Shown here in pieces: positions 9,230 through 17,294 of a stretch of 64,000 nt of DNA; the stretch's first letter is position 1, and the number at the start of each line of letters is the position of its first letter. The position numbers and the translations under genes are program-made. The notes under the pieces were generated by a model. It saw only the letters and a list, made by a program, of their open reading frames with translations. It did not search any database and was not told where the DNA came from. This DNA is from Desulfosporosinus sp. (lineage in GTDB: Bacteria; Bacillota; Desulfitobacteriia; Desulfitobacteriales; Desulfitobacteriaceae), in the NCBI GenBank assembly GCA_031292095.1, contig JARLHU010000049.1, positions 1 to 64,000 of the forward strand. The letters are read 5' to 3'.

Positions 9230-9313
9230 TCGGCGGAACATGCTTGTGAATTGACATTTTTTGTCGTTCCGCGTAGGTTCCAGGAACCTTTGCGGAACGA
9301 CAAGTTCCGCCGA
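9230..9313. repeat. Palindromic MITE-like element with nested inverted repeats
   Basis: Outer arms tcggcggaac (9230-9239) and gttccgccga (9304-9313). Inner perfect 12-bp arms ttgtcgttccgc (9261-9272) and gcggaacgacaa (9292-9303). The loop holds a palindrome aggttccaggaacct. This folds into one long cruciform and interrupts the PAS fragment. The string cgccgaatatag at its right edge recurs at about 36912 in the ureC-ureE spacer. Confidence 0.6.
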
Positions 9314-9480
9314 ATATAGAAAGCATAGAGTAGAATAATTTGGGCGATTGGAAAGTTCTCATACGTAAGAGTAAAGATACTTAGTTTCCCCAAGTAGGTT
9401 GGGCTAACGTAACTTGAAGTGGCGCTAATATCTTTTGCCACAGAGGGATAACACGAAACAAAATTGGAGGAAGTTATTCA

Positions 9481-10266
9481 ATGGATATGTTCAGAGAATT
9501 GAGTATTGAATTCAAGGGAATCAAAGGAGCTATTAAAGACTACACGTCGGAACCATGTATAACCAATTATCTGGACGAACTAGAAAAAAGTATTTTATTA
9601 AAGAATAGGGACGAAATAGTTTTTCTGCTAGATAAAATTATTATATGGTTTGCAGAAAACCAAAGTAATATTGAATCGAATCAATTTGTAATGAATGGAG
9701 AGAAATATAAAGATTATCAAGAGATACTTATTTCCTTTTTTGACAAATTTAAAGCAATTGATAATACCTTAAATTTTGAGGATAGAGGCCAATTTGAAAT
9801 GAAGAAGATTTTTATAAGCCATTCATCCAAAGATAAGGATATTTGTGATGCGTTTGTAGATGTTTTAGAACAATTAGGTGTTCATGAAACTGACATATTG
9901 TATACATCTTCAGATAGACACGGTGTACCGGGAGATGAAGATATTTTCGAATATCTAAAAAAACATATTACGGAAAGAATTAACGTATTTTACATGTTGT
10001 CAGACAATTATTATAAAAGTGCTTATTGTCTTAATGAAATGGGGGCATCTTGGATAGTGCAGAATGAATATTCAATATTTATTCTGCCAAATTTAAATTG
10101 TGGGATTCAAGGAGTAATAGACAGTAAGAAAAAAGGATATAATTTGGCATCATCTATTGAATTAATCGGTCTCAAAGAGAAGATAACGAAAATGTACAAT
10201 ACGAGTATATCGGAAAAAAAGTGGGAAGACGTTAAAAGTAAATTCCTTACAGTAGTATTAAGGTGA
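9481..10266 (+). CDS. TIR-domain protein, probable NADase effector
   Basis: A 261-aa cytoplasmic protein. The first ~105 residues are helical and unassigned. From about residue 108 comes a TIR domain: KKIFISHSSKDKDICDAFVD, LYTSSDRHGVPG, and YYKSAYCLNEMGASW, in which the Glu of NEMG sits where the catalytic NAD-cleaving Glu lies in bacterial TIRs. Family knowledge points to NAD depletion or signal-nucleotide production during phage infection. It stands alone, with a terminator-like hairpin behind it and the Hma-like operon 490 bp downstream. Whether it is an independent toxin or an accessory of that operon cannot be told from sequence. Confidence 0.8.
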   Translation: MDMFRELSIEFKGIKGAIKDYTSEPCITNYLDELEKSILLKNRDEIVFLLDKIIIWFAENQSNIESNQFVMNGEKYKDYQEILISFFDKFKAIDNTLNFEDRGQFEMKKIFISHSSKDKDICDAFVDVLEQLGVHETDILYTSSDRHGVPGDEDIFEYLKKHITERINVFYMLSDNYYKSAYCLNEMGASWIVQNEYSIFILPNLNCGIQGVIDSKKKGYNLASSIELIGLKEKITKMYNTSISEKKWEDVKSKFLTVVLR

Positions 10267-10487
10267 TTTGGTAATAAAACAACCATTAGCCTCGCCACTA
10301 CTGAAGCGCGTCCCACTATTCAAAAACGAAAATTTGAACACTGAACCATTATCCAACCACTCACGTAAAGAATCGACTGCACTGTTGTATCACAAGGATT
10401 ATATGTTAGGTTAAAAGGGCAAAAAGAAGGTTACGGTTGAGGTTGGGATTAATAGGAAATATTTGGATAACCCACTAATAGTAAAGG

Positions 10488-10516
10488 GCATCTGTTGGAA
10501 ACGTCAGGTGCTTTTT
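10488..10516 (+). terminator. Hairpin with T-run after the TIR gene
   Basis: gcatctg/caggtgc arms, 10-nt loop, then ttttt. The spacer 10267-10755 otherwise shows no supported gene. A 40-codon open stretch before the hairpin is too short to call. Confidence 0.5.
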
Positions 10517-10755
10517 AATATGGGTGGATATACTTGAACAAATGATTATTTAATTGAGTTTTACTTCGTTTTTGGTGTATACATTAACCTGCGATTAGGT
10601 TGTGGAAAGACTTACTTTGGTACATTTCTATTTACAGATATAAGAGACGGTAGACTAATTGTTAATAAAACCAAGTTTCACACAATTATATGTTACAATA
10701 TGTCAATATGCTTCTCGAAAAAAATAGACATATGGTCACAAAGGGGAAGAAAATT

Positions 10756-13700
10756 ATGAAAACAATACGATCAGCATGTAAATTACAACCCAAGGCCCTT
10801 GAAATAAATGTTGGTGATCAGATCGAACAACTTGATCAGATCATTCATGATACTAACGGACAGGAATACTTTAAGAAAACATTCATTACAGATGGAATGA
10901 AGACTCTTCTTTCCAAAGGCATGGCACGTCTGGCCGGAAAGTTAAACGATACCGTGTTTCATCTTAAACAAGCCATGGGTGGTGGTAAAACCCACTTGAT
11001 GGTTGGATTTGGACTCCTAGCAAAAGATTCGGCCCTTCGAGAGACACAAATAGGATCCATGCCATATCAGTCAGATTTTAATTCGGCAAAGATAGCCGCT
11101 TTTAATGGACGTAACAATCCTCATACTTATTTCTGGGGGGAAATTGCTCGACAGTTAGGCAAAGAGAGTCTCTTCAGGGAATATTGGGAATCCGGTGCAA
11201 AGGCTCCAGATGAACAATCATGGGTAAACCTGTTCGATGGAGAAGAGCCCATTCTTATTCTCTTGGATGAGATGCCTCCATATTTCCATTATTACAGCAC
11301 TCAGGTTTTAGGGCATGGAACGATTGCCGACGTGGTTACCAGAGCATTTTCCAATATGCTGACGGCAGCTCAAAAAAAGAAAAATGTCTGTATTGTCGTA
11401 TCTGACCTGGAGGCCGCCTATGATACTGGCGGGAAGTTAATCCAACGCGCTCTTGATGATGCCACTCAGGAGCTGGGGCGTGCGGAAGTTTCTATTACTC
11501 CGGTTAATCTGGAATCCAATGAAATCTATGAAATTCTTCGCAAACGTCTCTTTCTTTCGTTGCCGGATAATAGCGAGATAGGAGAAGTTGCCGCAGTCTA
11601 TGCGTCAAGGCTTGCAGAAGCAGCAAAGGCAAAAACGGTGGAAAGAAGCGCTGAGGCTTTGGCCAACGATATTGAATCCACCTATCCCTTCCATCCAAGC
11701 TTCAAGAGTATTGTTGCCCTGTTTAAGGAAAACGAAAAGTTCAAACAAACGCGTGGTTTGATGGAATTGGTTTCGCGTCTTTTGAAATCCGTCTGGGAAA
11801 GCAGCGAAGACGTGTATCTGATTGGTGCTCAGCATTTTGATCTTTCTATCCACGATGTTCGGGAGAAACTGTCCGAAATCTCTGAAATGCGCGATGTGAT
11901 TGCAAGAGACATCTGGGATTCCACTGACAGCGCCCATGCGCAAATCATCGACATCAACAGCGGGAATCATTATGCAAGACAGATTGGAACTCTTATGCTC
12001 ACGGCCAGTCTTTCAACTGCCGTCAATTCTGTAAAAGGGCTTACTGAAAGTGAAATGCTTGAATGCTTGATCGACCCTAATCACCAAGGAAGCGATTACC
12101 GAACTGCATTCAGTGAGTTTCAGAAATCCGCTTGGTATTTACATCAGACCCAGGAAGGACGTAACTATTTCAGTCATCAAGAAAATTTAACAAAAAAGCT
12201 TCAGGGGTATGCGGATAAAGCTCCACAAAACAAGGTGGATGAACTGATACGCCATCGCCTTGAAGAGATGTATAAACCGGTAACCAAAGAAGCTTATGAA
12301 GCTTATGAAAAAGTGTTACCTCTTCCTGAAATGGATGAAGCAGAGGCTGTTCTTAAAGCAGGACGAGCACTTTTGGTTATTAGTCCAGATGGGAAGACTC
12401 CTCCCGGTTTTGTTGACAATTTTTTTAAGAGACTGGTTAACAAAAATAATGTGCTAGTTTTGACTGGCGACAAGTCATCTATTGCCAGCATTGAAAAAGC
12501 CGCCCGCCATGTCTATGCAGTAACAAAAGCGGATAAGGAAATTCCCGATTCACACCCACAGCGAAAAGAGCTGGATGAAAAGAAAGCTCAATATGAACAG
12601 GATTTCCAAACCACCGTTCTTTCGGTTTTCGACAAACTTCTCTTCCCGGGAAACAATCGGGGTGAAGATGTGCTTCGGCCGAAAGCACTCGATAGTACGT
12701 ATCCGTCAAATGAACCCTACAATGGTGAACGGCAGGTTGTAAAAACGCTGACTTCTGATCCAATCAAATTATATACCCAGATCACCGAAAACTTTGATGC
12801 TCTTCGCGCTAGAGCGGAGTCGTTACTTTTCGGTTCTCAGGATGAGGCACGCAAGACCGACTTGCTGGACAAAATGAAGCAGAAGACTCAGATGCCTTGG
12901 CTTCCAAGTCGTGGATTTGATCAGCTGGCCATTGAAGCGTACCAGCGTGGTGTATGGGAAGATTTGGGGAATGGCTACATCACAAAAAAGCCGAAACCCA
13001 AAACAACAGAGGTCATTATCAGTGAAGACTCTTCCCCGGATGATTCAGGTACGCTGCGCTTGAAGATTAATGTGGTGAATGCAGGAAATAGCCCTCGAAT
13101 CCACTATGCAGAAGACGGTGATGTTTCCGAAAGCAGCCCAGTACTGAGCGACAATACATTGGCCACCAAAGCACTGCGAGTTCAGTTTCTTGCCGTCGAT
13201 CCTACTGGAAAGCACCTTACTGGTGCTCCCAAAACATGGAGGAATCGTCTTACACTGCGTAACCGATTTGACGAAGTTTCCCGAACAGTAGAACTGTTTG
13301 TCGCACCGAAAGGATCTATTAAGTACACCTTGGATGGTTCAGAAGCCCGAAACGGAGCTGATTATACAGGTCCTATTCAATTGGGTAATGAAGAAACGAC
13401 AGTTTATGTCTTTGCCGAGTGTGAAGGACTTGAGGAAAAGCGGAACTTTACATTTGCCAAGTCCGGCTCTAAGGAAGTTCCGATTATTAAAGAGGTCCCT
13501 GCGATTTTGTATAGCCCGTCACCGAAACGCTTGGATAGTTCCTCGAAAACGTATGAGGGGCTGAAGATGGCGAAGGAGAAAGGCATCGAATTTGAACAGG
13601 TGACGCTGATGGTGGGCTCTGCACCAAAGGCGATTCATCTTTCCCTGGGTGAAATTAGGATCAGTGCAGAGTTTATTGAAACGGAGTTAGCACATCTTCG

Positions 13701-13833
13701 AACTCTCCTTAGCCCGGATGCACCTGTAATTATGACATTTAAAAAAGCCTATATGTCAACTGGTTACGATTTAGAGCAATTCGCCAAGCAGCTCGGTATT
13801 GAGATAGGCAATGGAGAGGTAGAACAAAATTGA
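10756..13833 (+). CDS. DUF499-type AAA+ ATPase of an Hma-like defence system
   Basis: A protein of about 1025 aa. A Walker A (KQAMGGGKTHLM, ~residue 72) and a Walker B (ILILLDEMPP, ~165) mark the P-loop ATPase typical of DUF499 proteins. The C-terminal third holds a beta-rich module resembling the chitobiase C-terminal type (IKYTLDGSEARNGADYTGPI). ATG 10756 is chosen over 10690 because AAGGGGAAG stands 7 bp before it. It is first of four genes that overlap or nearly touch (ATPase, DUF3780, DUF1156 methylase, PLD-helicase), the set I recall as the helicase-methylase-ATPase (Hma) type. The ATPase probably drives translocation or assembly; this is inferred. Confidence 0.8.
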   Translation: MKTIRSACKLQPKALEINVGDQIEQLDQIIHDTNGQEYFKKTFITDGMKTLLSKGMARLAGKLNDTVFHLKQAMGGGKTHLMVGFGLLAKDSALRETQIGSMPYQSDFNSAKIAAFNGRNNPHTYFWGEIARQLGKESLFREYWESGAKAPDEQSWVNLFDGEEPILILLDEMPPYFHYYSTQVLGHGTIADVVTRAFSNMLTAAQKKKNVCIVVSDLEAAYDTGGKLIQRALDDATQELGRAEVSITPVNLESNEIYEILRKRLFLSLPDNSEIGEVAAVYASRLAEAAKAKTVERSAEALANDIESTYPFHPSFKSIVALFKENEKFKQTRGLMELVSRLLKSVWESSEDVYLIGAQHFDLSIHDVREKLSEISEMRDVIARDIWDSTDSAHAQIIDINSGNHYARQIGTLMLTASLSTAVNSVKGLTESEMLECLIDPNHQGSDYRTAFSEFQKSAWYLHQTQEGRNYFSHQENLTKKLQGYADKAPQNKVDELIRHRLEEMYKPVTKEAYEAYEKVLPLPEMDEAEAVLKAGRALLVISPDGKTPPGFVDNFFKRLVNKNNVLVLTGDKSSIASIEKAARHVYAVTKADKEIPDSHPQRKELDEKKAQYEQDFQTTVLSVFDKLLFPGNNRGEDVLRPKALDSTYPSNEPYNGERQVVKTLTSDPIKLYTQITENFDALRARAESLLFGSQDEARKTDLLDKMKQKTQMPWLPSRGFDQLAIEAYQRGVWEDLGNGYITKKPKPKTTEVIISEDSSPDDSGTLRLKINVVNAGNSPRIHYAEDGDVSESSPVLSDNTLATKALRVQFLAVDPTGKHLTGAPKTWRNRLTLRNRFDEVSRTVELFVAPKGSIKYTLDGSEARNGADYTGPIQLGNEETTVYVFAECEGLEEKRNFTFAKSGSKEVPIIKEVPAILYSPSPKRLDSSSKTYEGLKMAKEKGIEFEQVTLMVGSAPKAIHLSLGEIRISAEFIETELAHLRTLLSPDAPVIMTFKKAYMSTGYDLEQFAKQLGIEIGNGEVEQN

Positions 13834-14417
13834 ATAGAACTACAGACTTTGGAGCGCCAACAGAGTTTGGTATGCACCATTTTTATGTGGAAATTCCCGC
13901 AGCTCCGCGGGATGCTGTCTGTATTTATGAGGATTTTGGCTTCGATGGCGATGAAGCTCGCCGTGAAACGGTTGAATGCAGACTGGTTCTGGCTCGTGAG
14001 CTGTGGACCCAAATTCGGGATGACGCCAGACGAGACTTTAATGCACGCTTAAAAAACAAAAAGCAAAGCACCGGCAGTTGGACAACCGGAAAAATCAAGC
14101 TGGACCGCTTTCTGGGGAGAGAGTTGTGCGTCCTTGGCTGGGCAGCAGAGCATGCCTCACCTGATGAGTGCCTTGTAATATGCCAAAAGTGGCTGGCATT
14201 GCGTCCCGAGGAACGCTGGTGGCTTTACAGCAAAACTGCCTCGGAGGCAGGGCATGACAATCAGTCCGGGCGAGGCTGGCGCAAAGCAATCTACTGCGCC
14301 TTGTCTGACGGCTCAAATATTAAGCTACAACCCAAAAAGAAGCCAAAGACAAAAGTGAAACCAGAAGGACAAGAGACACTGACTCTTTTTAATTTCATAG
14401 AAAAGGGAGACATCTAA
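13830..14417 (+). CDS. DUF3780 family protein of the Hma-like operon
   Basis: A 195-aa protein with no membrane segment. The start TTG 13830 overlaps the stop of the ATPase by 4 bp, with ggagaggtag as ribosome site. Its end overlaps the methylase start by 1 bp. DUF3780 proteins occur between a DUF499 ATPase and a DUF1156 methylase in this system type, which is the main basis of the call. The sequence shows a basic, lysine/proline-rich tail (KKKPKTKVKPEGQ). Molecular role unknown; a small structural or DNA-contact subunit is plausible. Confidence 0.7.
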   Translation: MNRTTDFGAPTEFGMHHFYVEIPAAPRDAVCIYEDFGFDGDEARRETVECRLVLARELWTQIRDDARRDFNARLKNKKQSTGSWTTGKIKLDRFLGRELCVLGWAAEHASPDECLVICQKWLALRPEERWWLYSKTASEAGHDNQSGRGWRKAIYCALSDGSNIKLQPKKKPKTKVKPEGQETLTLFNFIEKGDI

Positions 14418-17290
14418 TGGCACTAGCACCATTTGAATGGCAAGATAAACCGGCACTGATTGAACATCTATTTCCAGTGCAGAAAATTTCAGCTGAGAGC
14501 TATAAGGAGCAGATGGCGGGCTCCGGTAAAACACTTACAGCCCTTGGTAGCTATTGGAAAGGTCGGAAACCGCTCATTCTCAATAAGGCATGTATTCTTG
14601 GGTCATTACTTCCAGCCACAGAGGATCACCTCAAAGATCTGGAAATCTTTGAAATGCTGATGGGCATGGATGCGGAGACGATGGAGAAGCGCCTCGAGGC
14701 AACGCTTCCCGCTGCCAACCGCGATTCCGTGGGGGGATTATTGGTGTTGCCCTACTTCGAACAGGTAAGTAAGGCAAAACGCCCAGATGAACTGGACGAC
14801 TACCTTTACGCGCATATTTGGAACCGCGTGAATCAGTATCTGGGCACATCGGCTAATTCTTTTCCCGAACTGGTGGAGCAAATGGGAATTGCCCGCTTCG
14901 GACGTCGTCCGAAGGTTGCTGATGTATTCTCGGGCTCAGGGCAGATTCCCTTTGAAGCGGCACGCCTGGGCTGTGATGTCTATGCCTCAGACCTGAACCC
15001 GATTGCTTGTATACTCACCTGGGGTGGGTTCAATATTGTTGGGGCTTCCAAAGAGGAAAGGGCTGAAATTGATGAGGCTCAGAAGAAACTGGCGGAGCAG
15101 GTTCAGAAAGAGATTGATGAGCTGGGTGTTGAAACTGATGGGAAAGGCTGGAGAGCAAAGGTTTATCTATACTGTGTCGAGGTTGTCTGCCCGCAATCTG
15201 GCTGGAAAGTACCACTTATCCCAAGCCTGGTTATCAGCAAAGGATACCAAGTTATCGCTGACCTGATTCCGATTCCTATAGAAAAACGTTACGACATCAA
15301 AATTCGCTATGTCGATTCTTATGAGAAGGTTGAAGCGGCCCAAAAAGGAACGGTTCAAGATGGAGATCTCGTTCATTCACCGGATGGAATCGTTCAATAT
15401 CGAGTGAGTATCAAAACTATCCGAGGAGATTACAAAGAGGGTAAAGAAAATAAGAATCGCCTTCGATTGTGGGAAAAGACCGATTTTGTGCCTCGTTCAG
15501 ATGATATTTTTCAAGAGCGACTTTATTGCATCCAATGGATAAAAAAGAAGCCAAATGGCTCGCAATACGACTATGAGTTTCGCTCAGTCACCGATGATGA
15601 TCTGGAGCGAGAACAAAAGGTTATTAACTATGTCCGGGAGCATCTCGAGGAGTGGCAGGAAAAGGGTTACATCCCAGATATGGTTATTGAATCTGGAGAT
15701 AAAACAGACGAGCCCATCAGAACTCGTGGCTGGACCCATTGGCACCATTTGTTTAATCCGAGGCACATACTCTATCTCGGCGCCATAAAGAAAAGTATTG
15801 AAAATCCTTTTATATACCCGCTATTACCTTCAATTTTGGATTTCTCTAGTAAATTAAGTAGATGGACAACATCGGGTGCCAGAATTGCAAAAGATGGTAG
15901 TGGTAAGCAAATCGGTGGGGCTAGCAATAACACTTCTAATGTTCTTTATAATCAGGCACTTAATACACTATACAATTGGGGTTGCCGTTCTTTATTGGAC
16001 CTATTCACTGTATTGGACAAGCCTATAAAAAGCATACCATTCACATCTAATACAAAGGTCGGAAATGGTTTTGCCTCAGAAGTTCAAATTGAAAATGATA
16101 TATATATAACCGACCCTCCATACGGAAATGCCGTTAAATATGAAGAAATCACCGAGTTCTTTATTGCCTGGTTGCGAAAGAATCCTCCTAAGGAATTTGC
16201 ACACTGGACCTGGGACAGCCGTCGTTCATTAGCTATTAAAGGTGAGGATGAGGGCTTCCGCCAAGGCATGGTGGCTTCCTACCGTAAGATGACCCAAAAA
16301 ATGCCGGACAATGGCATTCAGGTTTTAATGTTTACCCATCAAAGTGGGGCTATCTGGGCAGACATGGCAAACATCATCTGGGCCAGTGGCTTGCAAGTGA
16401 CGGCGGCTTGGTATGTGGTAACGGAAACCAACTCAGCTATACGTCAGGGAGCAAATGTAAAGGGAACCATCATTCTGATTCTGCGTAAGCGCCATCAAGA
16501 TCTAGAAACCTTCCGTGATGATCTGGGCTGGGAAATTGCGGACGTAGTAAAAGAGCAGGTGGAGTCGTTGATTGGTCTGGATAAAAAGGTGCGGGCCCAA
16601 GGTTCCGAAGGGCTCTACACCGATGCTGACTTGCAGATGGCCGGATATGCTGCCGCTTTGAAAGTCCTGACAGCCTACTCCCGCATTGACGGTAAGGATA
16701 TGGTCACCGAGGCCGAAGCCCCTCGCCAAAAAGGCAAAAAGATCTTTGTTGATGAACTAATCGAATTTGCAGTCCAGACCGCCGTCCAGTTCCTTGTTCC
16801 AGTGGGGTTTGAAAAAGGTGAATGGCAGAAGCTACAGGCTGTGGAGCGTTTTTATCTTAAGATGGCGGAGATGGAGCATCAGGGTGCCAAAACACTGGAT
16901 AACTACCAGAACTTTGCCAAAGCCTTCAAAGTCCATCATTTTGACCAGTTGATGAGCGACAGCTCCAAAGCCAATTCTGCTCGTTTGAAGCTATCAACCG
17001 AGTTCAAAAGCACGATGATGTCCGGAGATGCTGAAATTGCGGGGACACCGCTGCGAGCCATACTCTACGCTCTCTTTGAACTCTCCAAAGAGGTGGAAGT
17101 GGATGATGTGCTGCTGCACCTGATGGAAAACTGCCCCAACTATCTGCCCAACAAAACCCTGCTCTCCAAAATGGCAGATTATCTGGCAGAAAAACGAGAA
17201 GGTATTAAAGGCACGAAAACCTTCAAACCCGAAGTGGAAGCAAGCTGCGCTCGCGTACTCGCGGAATCCATAAGAAACCAGAGGTTATAA
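14417..17290 (+). CDS. DUF1156 adenine-type DNA methyltransferase
   Basis: A 957-aa methylase. The DUF1156 N-terminus comes first, then a SAM-binding motif (VADVFSGSGQIPFEAARLGC, ~residue 167) followed by YASDLNP, and the catalytic DPPY in ITDPPYGNAVKYEE (~565). DPPY is the signature of N6-adenine (or N4-cytosine) methylases. The large insert between the two motifs could recognise DNA. Within the four-gene operon it should mark self DNA so that the helicase partner acts on unmodified DNA. It starts on the last base of the DUF3780 gene. A genomic methylation motif would be a direct readout. Confidence 0.85.
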   Translation: MALAPFEWQDKPALIEHLFPVQKISAESYKEQMAGSGKTLTALGSYWKGRKPLILNKACILGSLLPATEDHLKDLEIFEMLMGMDAETMEKRLEATLPAANRDSVGGLLVLPYFEQVSKAKRPDELDDYLYAHIWNRVNQYLGTSANSFPELVEQMGIARFGRRPKVADVFSGSGQIPFEAARLGCDVYASDLNPIACILTWGGFNIVGASKEERAEIDEAQKKLAEQVQKEIDELGVETDGKGWRAKVYLYCVEVVCPQSGWKVPLIPSLVISKGYQVIADLIPIPIEKRYDIKIRYVDSYEKVEAAQKGTVQDGDLVHSPDGIVQYRVSIKTIRGDYKEGKENKNRLRLWEKTDFVPRSDDIFQERLYCIQWIKKKPNGSQYDYEFRSVTDDDLEREQKVINYVREHLEEWQEKGYIPDMVIESGDKTDEPIRTRGWTHWHHLFNPRHILYLGAIKKSIENPFIYPLLPSILDFSSKLSRWTTSGARIAKDGSGKQIGGASNNTSNVLYNQALNTLYNWGCRSLLDLFTVLDKPIKSIPFTSNTKVGNGFASEVQIENDIYITDPPYGNAVKYEEITEFFIAWLRKNPPKEFAHWTWDSRRSLAIKGEDEGFRQGMVASYRKMTQKMPDNGIQVLMFTHQSGAIWADMANIIWASGLQVTAAWYVVTETNSAIRQGANVKGTIILILRKRHQDLETFRDDLGWEIADVVKEQVESLIGLDKKVRAQGSEGLYTDADLQMAGYAAALKVLTAYSRIDGKDMVTEAEAPRQKGKKIFVDELIEFAVQTAVQFLVPVGFEKGEWQKLQAVERFYLKMAEMEHQGAKTLDNYQNFAKAFKVHHFDQLMSDSSKANSARLKLSTEFKSTMMSGDAEIAGTPLRAILYALFELSKEVEVDDVLLHLMENCPNYLPNKTLLSKMADYLAEKREGIKGTKTFKPEVEASCARVLAESIRNQRL

Positions 17291-17294
17291 GAGT

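Noticed and set aside
10400-10484. Possible short coding fragment (KGKKKVTVEVGINRKYLD)
   Set aside because: Too short, no start or ribosome site, no family recognised.
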